Assembly: GCA_944320595.1 (NCBI GenBank)
Contig: CALUIB010000009.1
Span: 1-64,000, forward strand
Direction: 5' to 3'
Source: an uncultured Muribaculaceae bacterium
GTDB lineage: Bacteria; Bacteroidota; Bacteroidia; Bacteroidales; Muribaculaceae
DNA length: 64,000 nt
The notes beneath the pieces are model-generated. The model made no database searches and was not told the origin of the DNA. It was given only the letters and a program-made list of their open reading frames with translations. The position numbers and the translations under genes were made by a program. This document shows positions 9,501 through 22,611 of the stretch, piece after piece. Positions within the stretch are counted from its first letter, which is position 1; each line of letters begins with the position of its first letter.

Positions 9501-9944
9501 GGCGGCCATATCTATTATCCGCTCGAAGGGCTTGCCAGCGGCTACCACACTTTGAGGCTCAAGGTGTGGGATACATTCGCCAATTCGAGCGAGCGCACCA
9601 TATCGTTCAACGTGGTCAACGGGCTTGCGCCTAAGCTATACGAGGTGTCGGCCACGCCCAATCCGGCATCGACCGAGGCACGTTTCTTGCTGCGGCACAA
9701 CCGCCCCGATGCCTCTATCACGGTTACAATTTATGTGTATAACCTCATGGGGCAATTGGTGTGGAGCGAAACTGCGTCGGGTCGGAGCGATATGTTTGAG
9801 TCGTTCCCCATTGTGTGGGATTTGACCGACATGGCCGGTCGGCGTGTACCGCGCGGAGTATATGTTTACCGTGCCGGGATTTCTACCGACGGGGTGCAGG
9901 AGACCACCGAATCGCGGAAGATTGCCGTCACCGCCGCCCCGTGA
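6522..9944 (+). CDS. porU: Type IX secretion system sortase PorU (C25 peptidase family)
   Basis: Protein of 1140 residues from the ATG at 6522; a TTG six bases upstream is in frame but less likely. In Porphyromonas, PorU removes the C-terminal signal from type IX cargo and attaches the cargo to A-LPS at the cell surface. Visible: a signal peptide ending near ARA, then the gingipain-like catalytic domain with His in GHGSP (about H643) and Cys in TATCEF (about C677), close to the reference enzyme in size and spacing. A C-terminal sorting-type domain (about 1050-1140) has the NPAS start and a YVYRAG strand. It stands alone; no other por genes are in the window, so cargo attachment genes must lie elsewhere. 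Confidence 0.92.
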   Translation: MNGILRKLTINILLITLLVVAAPVARALDASHSVLSSGRWVKVSVGETGIYSITNAMLSRWGFSDPAKVKIFGYGGAPVSTTLDADQIDDLPQVPVLRTNGGLLFYGQGPTTWQASNLQGMDYVQYQHPYATAGYYFITDRSDVGEAALATENTPLGSGGTVSTFTGRTFHESELFSPGETGHYLLGEDFRYTTTQTFNFDLTGIVEGTDVSVLTSFAAAASGRSSLSFRYNGNALASTSADNISALSGEYTFVNSTRTIKQFELGGSDLDFSVAFAGGGSVSIARLDYITVNYTRRLDMGGLSQLSFSAPSGGSPQAVYALSGSTQATHIWDVTVPHRPVEVTCTAGGGGVARFTPSAGGAREYVAFNDDGTFPTPTLVGSVDAQDLHAEATPDMIIITPREFITEARRVAALHEQVDSMRVLVVDHSLIFNEFSSGTPDVMAYRKLAKMFYDRGTDGDGHRLGYVLLFGRPLYDNRNITAAARALDYPRLLIWESATGLDDNSSFCTDDILGTLSDGSNENNMYTRGMEIAVGRMPVKSLTEAADMVDKLVEYVTGQDYGSWKNNVIVLADDEDDMVHAEQSESCVTKMMANGGEDYVYNRIYLDAYRYISDGSGNNYPDARQDMFKLLNDGALVFNYVGHGSPVGWSHEHILVWDDINNGLYYNHIPFVYTATCEFTRVDASAVSGGELMFLNRRGGAIALYTTTRQAIIAYNGPLTEEYGRQLFARGADGQYQRIGDIYRLSKNAHGDSNKLRFILIGDPAMRLGYPTYKAVVETINGMEPTEDDMPEFKARQTMTVRGSIYDDRGNKATTFTGAVYPTLYGPERSVETNDNHNEGHKFVYQERSDKLAMIKDSVSNGEFVFHINIPSEISADNYRPAQLNLYAYSNDGREANGSNSNFYIYGYDDTAGNDTIGPEIRVMYLNNDDFADGGEVNESPMLIAEVYDRSGLNFSTAGIGHQMTLQIDGTTTLSDVSSYFTPEIDPRGGEGSGGHIYYPLEGLASGYHTLRLKVWDTFANSSERTISFNVVNGLAPKLYEVSATPNPASTEARFLLRHNRPDASITVTIYVYNLMGQLVWSETASGRSDMFESFPIVWDLTDMAGRRVPRGVYVYRAGISTDGVQETTESRKIAVTAAP

Positions 9945-9966
9945 CGCAAAAAAAGCCTATTGCCGC

Positions 9967-9997
9967 TTGGCATTGTGCCGGGCGTTGGCTACATTTG
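9967..9997 (+). promoter_or_regulatory. Promoter of the GH2 gene
   Basis: TTG at 9967-9969, a 20-base spacer, then TACATTTG at 9990-9997, a full match to the Bacteroidetes -33/-7 pattern. It ends 28 bases before the GH2 start, so the GH2 gene has its own promoter although porU ends just upstream. Confidence 0.7.
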
Positions 9998-10019
9998 TGC
10001 AGGACAACATAAACCCTAA

Positions 10020-13127
<3,108 letters not shown>

Positions 13128-13129
13128 TG

Positions 13130-14808
<1,679 letters not shown>

Positions 14809-14830
14809 TTGCTTGAAAATGTAACACAGA

Positions 14831-14875
14831 GGACATCAAAAAATGGGCGAAGAAACCGCCCATTTTTTGATGTCC
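14831..14875. terminator. Bidirectional terminator between GH43 and GH84 genes
   Basis: A perfect 19-base inverted repeat (GGACATCAAAAAATGGGCG and its complement) with a 7-base loop lies between two convergent genes. A-rich and T-rich segments lie inside the stem, as in bidirectional intrinsic terminators. Confidence 0.85.
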
Positions 14876-14891
14876 TTACGCCTATTTGAGG

Positions 14892-17459
14892 TTATCGGTT
14901 AGGGATAATTTCGTGGATGGCTGTGCCTGCGGCTGAGAGTTGCACTGTGGCTGTGCCTGTCGGCAGGGTGAAAGAGATGAATGGGGAAACGGTGGTCATC
15001 TCTTGCATCACCGAGCCCGAGGCATCGAGCATGGCTACGGTCATGGGCGATGAGGTTTGCCCGGCAAGTATGGTATAGCCTTTCGTGCCTTCGGTAACGC
15101 CGAAGGTCATTGAACCGGCAAGTGTATAGGCCGATTTGGCGTTGAGGTCGAACGCCGCCATTGCCTGTGCCATGTTGCCGCTGTCGGTTGCCACATCGAA
15201 ACCGAGGCTTTCGGCTGTAGGTGTGTTTACCTCGAATGAGCGGACGGCCACATAGTTGGTGCGGCGGGAGTCGAGGCGTCTCAAGCGCACATAGCGGGCT
15301 TTTACAGGTTCACTTGCAGTCCACGTTATTACATATTGGTTGGTCATGTTGCCTATAAGCGTGGTCCAGGTCTTGCCATCGGCGGAATATTCGAGTGCGG
15401 CGTGGTCGAAGAAGTCAACATCGTCAACCGAGTTGCGCCCTTGCAGAATGTTTACCGAATATACATCTCTCACGGTTTTCAAGTCGATGGCCACCCAGCT
15501 GTCTTTGCGCTGTGGCAGTGCCGAAGTGTAATAAGTTGCCGTGTCGCCGTCGAGCATCAGCTGTGGTTGCGTGGTGGCAGAATTGGGGAACGAGCTAAGT
15601 CCGCGGTACTGGCACGGCACCTTGCCGATGAGTTTTTGCAGGAAACGGAAAGCCATGTCGTCCATGGCGTTGTCGTAGAACGGCTGCAATTTCATTGCAC
15701 CCGATTTGTGGGTTTCGTAGTTGCGGCGATCGTCGGCAGTCATCAGGTTGTCGGCATACGTCGTCCAGAATGTGGCATTGTCGCTGCCATTGCGGAACAT
15801 TTCTATTAGTTCCACAGTGTGCTTGCCGCGAGTGCCGAGGCGGCCAAATTCGATGAGCCACGGGCGCAATTCGGCAAGCAGCTGGGTGTCGGCACAGCAT
15901 GCCTCCATTTGTTGCGGCACTTGTTCTATTCGTTCGAACTCGGCCTTTAGAGCCTTGGCTTTGTCGGCACTATAATCATCGATGCCGAAGGTTTTGGTTT
16001 CCCACGACTCGTCGCGGCGGTAGCCGGTCTCGGTATCGCATGAGTGTATTGCAAATGTGCGGTATGCCTCGGTGGCACCGGGTGCCATCACGTGCAAGCC
16101 GCGTTCCCAGTTGTCGATTGGGTTGTAGGCAGGCACGTTCCAGGAATAGTCGGCTACGCCATATAGTGCGAGCATCGAGGCTTCACCATGCTCCATGGGG
16201 TTGCTGAGGATGCCGCTAAGGTCGTTGGCGGTGAGCGATGTGTCAAGGCCGTAAACAGGCCCTTGCAGCACAATGTTGCGCACATAGTCGGTTACAGGAT
16301 AGTTCCACCAGAACAGGGCGGGGCGTTTTATGCGTGAGTTCACCCATTCGAGTGTGCTTGGCGTGAGGTCGCTGCACACCACGTCGCCAGTCCAAAACAC
16401 CTTTACGTCGGGGTTGAGGTTTTGGCCGAAGTAGGGCAGGCTGCCGCGCGGGGTGGGGTTGGCCCATGAGCGGTTGTAGTCGGTGGGGCATAATATGAGC
16501 GGTGCCACGTCGCCGCGAGCTTTCACAAATTCGTCGGTAAGGCGGTTTAGCAGCTCGGTTTGCTTTACTGGGCTTGTGCCGTCGCCCGATATGTCGTCGA
16601 AGAATATTGCGAATTGCCTTACGCCGAGATCATACATCATCTCGAACTTGTGCAGCAGGTTGCCATAATCCTCGTCGTTCCACTTTATGTCTTTCCCCGG
16701 GTGTATGGCCCACACGAATTTCACGTGGTTGTGGTTGCAGGCTTGTACGAGTTCCTTGATTTGTGCAGCCTCGTCATCGGGGTAGGGCAGCCGCCAATAA
16801 GGGCTGCTGTGGTATGGGTCATCTTTGGGGCCGTAAACGTAGGTGTTCATCTTGAAACGTCCCATGAAGTCGATAATTGACAGCCTCACCCGGTGCGACC
16901 ACGGAGTGCCATAGAAACCTTCCACCACGCCGCGCATGGGCAGTGACGGTTGGTCGTTGATGGTCATGCACGGCAATTTGCCGTCTCGCGCCGCTGGCGA
17001 TTCCATGATTTGCCGCAGCGTCTGCAAGCCATAGAAAGCCCCGTTTTCGTCATAGCCTGTAATAGTAATGCCATCGGTGCTTATTTCGAGTGTGTAAGCC
17101 TCGGGGGCAAGCGTGGTTCCGGCTTTGCGGGCTGCTTTTTCGCCAAAGTCGATAGTAAGTTTGGTTCCCCCCTTTTGTGCTCGGTTGAGGAACGATATGC
17201 AATCGGCAAACTTGTTTTTATTGTCCTTGATGCTGATTCCTGCTGCAATGTCGAGCATTTGGCCTTCGGCCACGGTGGACGATTGCGGTACCGGGTTGAT
17301 TACTATGCCGTGGTGGTCGATTTTTTCGCCGTCAACGGGCAGGAACTGCTGTATCTCCTGCCGTTGCGACGACAGGTCGAAATCTTGTGCCGATGCGGCC
17401 GGGCTGCAAAACATGGTTGCACACACGGCGGCTGCGGCTGTTTTTGTGAAAAAGTTCAT
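14892..17459 (-). CDS. GH84 beta-N-acetylglucosaminidase (hexosaminidase)
   Basis: Protein of 855 residues from the ATG at 17459, chosen because it opens a signal peptide (MNFFTKTAAAAVCATMFC); the longer frame would overlap the upstream gene. GH84 enzymes use substrate-assisted catalysis to release GlcNAc, for example from mucin or N-glycan antennae. Visible: GEGF-like VVEGFYGTPW at the barrel start and the catalytic Asp pair in AIFFDDISG (about D288/D289). An F5/8-type carbohydrate-binding domain follows (about 600-760), then a beta-rich tail. It is last in the operon with three GH92 genes, which points to complex glycan trimming. Confidence 0.92.
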   Translation of the reverse strand: MNFFTKTAAAAVCATMFCSPAASAQDFDLSSQRQEIQQFLPVDGEKIDHHGIVINPVPQSSTVAEGQMLDIAAGISIKDNKNKFADCISFLNRAQKGGTKLTIDFGEKAARKAGTTLAPEAYTLEISTDGITITGYDENGAFYGLQTLRQIMESPAARDGKLPCMTINDQPSLPMRGVVEGFYGTPWSHRVRLSIIDFMGRFKMNTYVYGPKDDPYHSSPYWRLPYPDDEAAQIKELVQACNHNHVKFVWAIHPGKDIKWNDEDYGNLLHKFEMMYDLGVRQFAIFFDDISGDGTSPVKQTELLNRLTDEFVKARGDVAPLILCPTDYNRSWANPTPRGSLPYFGQNLNPDVKVFWTGDVVCSDLTPSTLEWVNSRIKRPALFWWNYPVTDYVRNIVLQGPVYGLDTSLTANDLSGILSNPMEHGEASMLALYGVADYSWNVPAYNPIDNWERGLHVMAPGATEAYRTFAIHSCDTETGYRRDESWETKTFGIDDYSADKAKALKAEFERIEQVPQQMEACCADTQLLAELRPWLIEFGRLGTRGKHTVELIEMFRNGSDNATFWTTYADNLMTADDRRNYETHKSGAMKLQPFYDNAMDDMAFRFLQKLIGKVPCQYRGLSSFPNSATTQPQLMLDGDTATYYTSALPQRKDSWVAIDLKTVRDVYSVNILQGRNSVDDVDFFDHAALEYSADGKTWTTLIGNMTNQYVITWTASEPVKARYVRLRRLDSRRTNYVAVRSFEVNTPTAESLGFDVATDSGNMAQAMAAFDLNAKSAYTLAGSMTFGVTEGTKGYTILAGQTSSPMTVAMLDASGSVMQEMTTVSPFISFTLPTGTATVQLSAAGTAIHEIIPNR

Positions 17460-17482
17460 TGTTGATATTAAAGGGTTTATGG

Positions 17483-18082
17483 TTATAGCTTTACGATTTT
17501 CGAGTAACGCAATTTGTCGGCCTCGGATATTTCTCTTATCACGCGGCACGGGTTGCCTGCGGCAAGCACCCCGGCAGGAATATCCTTGGTGACTACGCTA
17601 CCTGCACCTATCACAGAGTCGTCGCCGATGGTCACACCGGGCAGCACACACACCTGTGCCCCTATCCACACGTTGTTACCTATGGTGATTGGCAGGGCGT
17701 ATTCAAGCCCTGCGTTGCGCCGCTCGTGGTCGAGTGGATGGCCTGCGGTGTAGAAACCGCAATGTGGTGCCACGAACACATTGTCGCCAAATGTCACTCG
17801 CGCCCCGTCGAGTATGATGCAGCCCACGTTCATATAAAAGTTGTCGCCTGCCATGATGTTGTAGCCATAGTCGCAATGAAAAGGCGACTCTATGCAGCAA
17901 TTTTTGCCCACTTGGCCAAGCAGTCGGCGCACGATTTCATCCCGTTCTGCTACCATTGACGGGCGCAGGTTGTTCAACTCAAAGCAAAGTTCCTTGGCGG
18001 CAGTACGCTCGGCTATTAATTCAGTGTCGTAATTGGCATCATACAGAGCTCCAGGCTCCACGTTCATTTTCCTGTGTTGCAT
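17483..18082 (-). CDS. maa: Sugar O-acetyltransferase, maltose/galactoside acetyltransferase type
   Basis: Protein of 199 residues: an N-terminal Mac-type helical domain (MNVEPGALYDANYD region) followed by left-handed beta-helix hexapeptide repeats (about 75-185) with the catalytic-type His in YTAGHPLD. It transfers acetyl from acetyl-CoA to a sugar hydroxyl and is cytoplasmic (no signal). It lies between GH92 and GH84 genes with 12- and 23-base gaps, so it is co-transcribed with exported hydrolases. It may detoxify or tag the released sugar, which is inference. The symbol follows family convention; the substrate is unknown. Confidence 0.85.
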   Translation of the reverse strand: MQHRKMNVEPGALYDANYDTELIAERTAAKELCFELNNLRPSMVAERDEIVRRLLGQVGKNCCIESPFHCDYGYNIMAGDNFYMNVGCIILDGARVTFGDNVFVAPHCGFYTAGHPLDHERRNAGLEYALPITIGNNVWIGAQVCVLPGVTIGDDSVIGAGSVVTKDIPAGVLAAGNPCRVIREISEADKLRYSKIVKL

Positions 18083-18094
18083 TGTTATAGAAAA

Positions 18095-20368
18095 TTATTG
18101 TTCGTTGCTGAAGGAGTAGGGGAGGTCGGCAGGCGAGGTTCTGCGAGCGGTGGAGGGAGTGGGTGTCATGTCGATGTGCAGTGTGCCGCCATTTTGTAGG
18201 TCGGCGTGGCTGTAGTAGAGTTTGGTGTACTCCTTGCCGTTGAGGGAAGCCGAGCCGACGTAGATGTTTTCCTTGCTGTTGGCAGGGGCGTCGATTATTA
18301 GCGTTTTGCCGTTTTCAAAGTGCAAAGTGGCGCGCTTGAACAATGGTGCGCCGGCCACATACTGGTCGGTGCCTGGGCATACGGGGTAGAACCCAAGTGC
18401 CGAGAACACATACCATGCCGAAGTTTGGCCGTTGTCTTCGTCGCCGCAGTAGCCATCGGGTGTGGGTGAATATAGCTTGTCAATCACTTCCCTGATGCGG
18501 TATTGCGTCTTCCACGGCTGACCGACGTAGTTGTACAGGTAAATCATGTGCTGTATGGGCTGGTTGCTGTGAGCGTAATTGCCCATGTTCATCACGGCCA
18601 TCTCGCGGATTTCGTGTATAGGGAAACCGTAATAGCTGTCATCGAACACAGGCGGCACGGTGAACACCGAGTCGAGCATGGCAGCAAAGTTCTCCTTGCC
18701 GCCCATCAGGTTGATAAGCCCTTGTGGGTCGTGGAATACCGACCATGTGTAGTGCCAACTGTTTCCCTCGGTAAAGTCGCCGCCCCACTTGAACGGGGAG
18801 AATGGCGACTGGAACCTGCCGCCCGTTTCCCGTCCACGCATCAAGTTGTGTTCGGGGTCGAAGATATTGCGGTAGTTGAGGGCGCGTTTTTCAAGTTCGG
18901 CTATTTCACTGTGTGGGCGGCCAAGCTGTTTGGCTAGCTGCAATATGCACCAGTCGTTGTAGGCATATTCGAGTGTGCGGGCCGCGCTTTCGTTTATGCC
19001 CACGTTGCATGGAACGTAGCCCAGGCGGTTGTAGTATTCATGGCCGAGTCGGCCGGTTGAAGACACGTCGGGGTGTACGCTGCGGCAGCCGTGCAACAGC
19101 CCTTCGTATAGCGTTTCCACGTCATCCACTTGCACTCCTTTGAGGTAGGCATCCACAAGCACCGATGCCGAATTGTTGCCTATCATGCAATTGCGGTGGC
19201 CGGGGCTGGCCCATTCGGGAAAGAACCCGCTTTCGCGGTATGTGTTAAGCAAGCCTTCCTGGATTTCCTTGTTGACCGATGGGTACATGAGGTTCAGCAA
19301 TGGGAACAGGCTACGGAAAGTGTCCCAGAAACCTGTGTCGGTGTACATATATCCCGGCAGTACTTCCCCGTTGTAGGGGCTGTAATGCACCAGTTGCCCG
19401 TTGGTATCGATTTCATATAGCTTGCGTGGGAATAGCAGCGAGCGGTAAAGGCACGAGTAGAATGTGCGGTACTGGTCAACGGTGCCGCCTTCCACTTCGA
19501 TACGGCCAAGTACCCTGTTCCATGCGTCGCGTCCGTCGGCAGCTACTTGTTCCAACCGTCGTGAGCCGAGTTCATTCAGGTTCGTTTCGGCCTGTTCGGG
19601 GCTGATGAACGATGATGCCACGCGCACGTTGACTTGCTCCCCCTTAACGGTGGAGAACCCAACTATGGCTGCTGCATGTTCAGCTGTTTCCTGTGTTGAA
19701 CTGGTATGCAAGGTGTCGCCGCTCATGGTTGCTACGTAGGTGAAAGGCTTGTCGAATTCCAGTATGAAGTAATTCCTGAAATTGGCTGGTACGCCGCCAT
19801 GGTTGTGGGTGGTGTAGCCTATTATTTTGTTCTCCCCGGGAATAATTTCCACGTGCGAGCCGCCATCGAAGGCATCTACTACGAGGAACGAGCTGTCGCG
19901 TTCGGGATATGTGAAACGGAATATTGCGGCGCGTTCGGTGGGGGCTATTTCGGTCAGTACGTCGTGCGTGGCAAGGAAAACCTTGTAATAACTCGGTGTT
20001 GCTGTCTCCCCCTTGTGTGAGAACCACGATGCACGGCTCTCTTCGTCAAACGCCGCCGTTCCCGTCACTGGCATTATCGAGAAACAGCCGTAGTCGTTTA
20101 TCCACGGGCTGGGCTGGTGTGTCTGCTTGAACCCACGGATTTCGGTGTCGCCATATATGTATTGCCACCCGTCGCCCATTCCGCGAGTGTGGGGAGTCCA
20201 GAAGTTCATTCCCCAGGGCAGGGCGATGGCAGGATAAGTGTTGCCTGCCGACAGTTCAAACGATGACATGGTGCCCATAAGTGGGTTGACATATTGAGTG
20301 TAATCGGTCGCTTGTGCAGCAATGGCGCAAGCGAGGCTTATGGCTGTTGATAAGATTATTTTTTTCAT
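18095..20368 (-). CDS. GH92 alpha-mannosidase (third gene of operon)
   Basis: Protein of 757 residues from the ATG at 20368, which opens a signal peptide (MKKIILSTAISLACAIAAQA); an in-frame ATG 15 bases upstream is less fitting. GH92 enzymes are calcium-dependent inverting exo-alpha-mannosidases. Visible: the N-terminal YVNPLMGT start, GFKQTHQPSPW, the EGNSWHYTW segment that holds the family's acid Glu, and GDEDNGQTSAW, matching the Asp-containing base motif. No lipobox, so periplasmic location is likely. The motif set differs from the two neighbouring GH92 proteins, suggesting different linkage preference rather than recent duplication. Confidence 0.92.
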   Translation of the reverse strand: MKKIILSTAISLACAIAAQATDYTQYVNPLMGTMSSFELSAGNTYPAIALPWGMNFWTPHTRGMGDGWQYIYGDTEIRGFKQTHQPSPWINDYGCFSIMPVTGTAAFDEESRASWFSHKGETATPSYYKVFLATHDVLTEIAPTERAAIFRFTYPERDSSFLVVDAFDGGSHVEIIPGENKIIGYTTHNHGGVPANFRNYFILEFDKPFTYVATMSGDTLHTSSTQETAEHAAAIVGFSTVKGEQVNVRVASSFISPEQAETNLNELGSRRLEQVAADGRDAWNRVLGRIEVEGGTVDQYRTFYSCLYRSLLFPRKLYEIDTNGQLVHYSPYNGEVLPGYMYTDTGFWDTFRSLFPLLNLMYPSVNKEIQEGLLNTYRESGFFPEWASPGHRNCMIGNNSASVLVDAYLKGVQVDDVETLYEGLLHGCRSVHPDVSSTGRLGHEYYNRLGYVPCNVGINESAARTLEYAYNDWCILQLAKQLGRPHSEIAELEKRALNYRNIFDPEHNLMRGRETGGRFQSPFSPFKWGGDFTEGNSWHYTWSVFHDPQGLINLMGGKENFAAMLDSVFTVPPVFDDSYYGFPIHEIREMAVMNMGNYAHSNQPIQHMIYLYNYVGQPWKTQYRIREVIDKLYSPTPDGYCGDEDNGQTSAWYVFSALGFYPVCPGTDQYVAGAPLFKRATLHFENGKTLIIDAPANSKENIYVGSASLNGKEYTKLYYSHADLQNGGTLHIDMTPTPSTARRTSPADLPYSFSNEQ

Positions 20369-20373
20369 GTTGG

Positions 20374-22611
20374 TCAGTACCATTTTGTATGTTTGTTTCC
20401 CATTGTTATTTCAAGTGAGCCTCCGGCTGCTATGTCGGCGAAGTCGAGGTATGCCTTGCCGTAAGGCTGCCCGTTAAGGCAAACCTTTTGTATGTATCGG
20501 TTGGAGGCCGAATTGTTATGCACGGTTATGGCAAATTCCCCTCCTGTAACTTTTATTGTCGCTCCGTCGAAAAGCGGCGAGCCGAAGTAGTAACGGCCTC
20601 CGGCTGGCTCCACTTGATAGAACCCGAGGGCCGACAGCACATACCATGCCGACATGGCTCCCACATCTTCATTGCCGCACAGACCGTCGGGCTGCGAGGT
20701 GTAGAGCGTGTCGAGGATTTGCCGCACACGGTCGGCAGTCTTCCACGGTTGGCCGAGCATGGTGTAGAAGTAAGTTATGTGGTGGCTTGGTTCGTTGCCG
20801 TGTGCATACTGGCCTATCATTCCTGAGATGTCGGGGGAGATTACAGCCCCTTCAAGCTGCGAGCTGACTGTGAAAAGAGAGTCGAGCTTGCCAAGGAACT
20901 CGCCGTGCGACGGGAAACAGCCGACAAGCCCCGGCAGGTCGTGCGGAACGAGGAATGTGTATTGCCATGCGTTGCCTTCGCAGTAGTCGTCGTTGCGGTG
21001 GTCGGAGGCTATGGGGTTGAACGGTGTGCGGAACTTGCCGTCAGAGTCCTTGCCGCGCATGAAACGGGTCGCAGGGTCGAACAGCTGCCTGTAGCTGTGG
21101 CTGCGGTTGTCGAAGTAGGCATATCCGGCAGTGTCGCCGGCCATCTTTGCCACCTGTGCCACGCTCCAGTCGGCTATGGCATATTCCATGTCGTAGGCTA
21201 CGGATTCTTTCATCTTGTCGCATGGTATGTATCCATATCGTTTGCGCAGCCCCATGCCACGCTCGTCGAGCATGGCCGACTGGCGCAGGGCATCGTATGC
21301 ACGGCTTATGTCGGGGGCATACCCCTTGGTGGCAGCGTCGGCAAGGATGCAGATGCCCGGGTTGCCCACCATGGTGTTGGTTTCACACCCCATAAGGTGC
21401 CACACAGGCAACTTGCCTTGCTGGTCGTAGATTGAGAGGAACGTGCCAACAATGTCGTGCGTGAGCTGTGGGTGGATAATCGACATGAGTGGGTGTGCGG
21501 CGCGGTAGGTATCCCAGCACGAGAATGTGGTGTGGGCCTTGAAAAGACTGCTGTTGTGAACCATGCCGTCGGCACCGCGGTAATCGCCGTTCACGTCGCA
21601 AAATAGCGACGGGGCAATCATTGTGTGGTATAGTGCCGTGTAGAATATTTTGCGCTTGTCGGCATCGCTGGTGCTTATTTCTATTTTCCTTAGTTGGCTG
21701 TTCCATGCGCCGTCGGCCTGTGCCACGCATTGGTCGAAGTCCCACCCCGGAAGTTCGGTCTTTAGGTTAAGTAGTGCATTGGCAGTTGACACTGGCGACA
21801 AGGCTACTTTCACGTAAACGGGATTTCCGGGTGCGGCATTGATATTTGCACGGGCATACACCACTGTGCCGCTGCAACTGTCGGCAATGGCGATGTTGCC
21901 GTCGGCTGCCATTTCGAGCGAGGTTATCGGTTGTGAAAATTCGGCAACGAAGTATATGCGTTGTGAGCCTGCCCAGCCACGTGAATATCTGTATCCTGCA
22001 AGCAGGGTGTCGCCAATGCGCTTAACGGCAGCCTCGGTGGCACGGTCCCAGCCGCCGCCGTTTTGCAGGTCGATGACAACGGCTGTGCTGTCGGGGTCGG
22101 AGAATGTGTATTTGTGGAAACCCACCCGTTCGGTGGCCGTCAGTTCCACGTCGATGCCATGGCGTGTGAGCCGTGTGGCATAATATCCGGGCCTGGCCGT
22201 CTCGCGAGAGCGGTCGGAATATGACCACAAGCCCGAATGTGGGTCATCTTCATGGCCGCGGGCGTATGTCACAGTTCCGTTGACTGGCATTAGGGTAACA
22301 TCGTGCAGGTCGCCGATGCCTGTGCCGCTTAGGTGGGTGTGGGGGAACCCGATGACGGTGGAGTCGCTTATGTGGTAGCCTGAACACCAGTCCCATTCTT
22401 GCGGAATGCTTGTGGGGCCTACTTGAACCATGCCGAACGGCACATTTGCGCCATAGAACACATGGCCGTGTCCGCCGGTGCCGATGCGTGGATCGACATA
22501 TCGGGTGAAACTGTTGCCGTCAACCTCGGTGTGGGGAGCACTTGTGCAGGAGGTGGCCAATAATGGCAGCATTGCTGCGCCAAGTGATATGATAATGCTG
22601 GTGGCTTTCAT
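20374..22611 (-). CDS. GH92 alpha-mannosidase, lipoprotein (second gene of operon)
   Basis: Protein of 745 residues with a lipoprotein signal: lipobox LATSC near residue 22, so probably membrane-anchored. GH92 features: YVDPRIGTGGHGH start, GFPHTHLSGTG, CEGNAWQYTF and GNEDVGAMSAW. The last motif has Ala where the other two copies have Gln (GQ). The start overlaps the stop of the upstream GH92 gene by 4 bases (ATGA). With the linked mannosidases and GH84 it fits stepwise removal of alpha-mannose from N-glycans, though yeast mannan or O-mannose glycans are possible. Confidence 0.92.
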   Translation of the reverse strand: MKATSIIISLGAAMLPLLATSCTSAPHTEVDGNSFTRYVDPRIGTGGHGHVFYGANVPFGMVQVGPTSIPQEWDWCSGYHISDSTVIGFPHTHLSGTGIGDLHDVTLMPVNGTVTYARGHEDDPHSGLWSYSDRSRETARPGYYATRLTRHGIDVELTATERVGFHKYTFSDPDSTAVVIDLQNGGGWDRATEAAVKRIGDTLLAGYRYSRGWAGSQRIYFVAEFSQPITSLEMAADGNIAIADSCSGTVVYARANINAAPGNPVYVKVALSPVSTANALLNLKTELPGWDFDQCVAQADGAWNSQLRKIEISTSDADKRKIFYTALYHTMIAPSLFCDVNGDYRGADGMVHNSSLFKAHTTFSCWDTYRAAHPLMSIIHPQLTHDIVGTFLSIYDQQGKLPVWHLMGCETNTMVGNPGICILADAATKGYAPDISRAYDALRQSAMLDERGMGLRKRYGYIPCDKMKESVAYDMEYAIADWSVAQVAKMAGDTAGYAYFDNRSHSYRQLFDPATRFMRGKDSDGKFRTPFNPIASDHRNDDYCEGNAWQYTFLVPHDLPGLVGCFPSHGEFLGKLDSLFTVSSQLEGAVISPDISGMIGQYAHGNEPSHHITYFYTMLGQPWKTADRVRQILDTLYTSQPDGLCGNEDVGAMSAWYVLSALGFYQVEPAGGRYYFGSPLFDGATIKVTGGEFAITVHNNSASNRYIQKVCLNGQPYGKAYLDFADIAAGGSLEITMGNKHTKWY

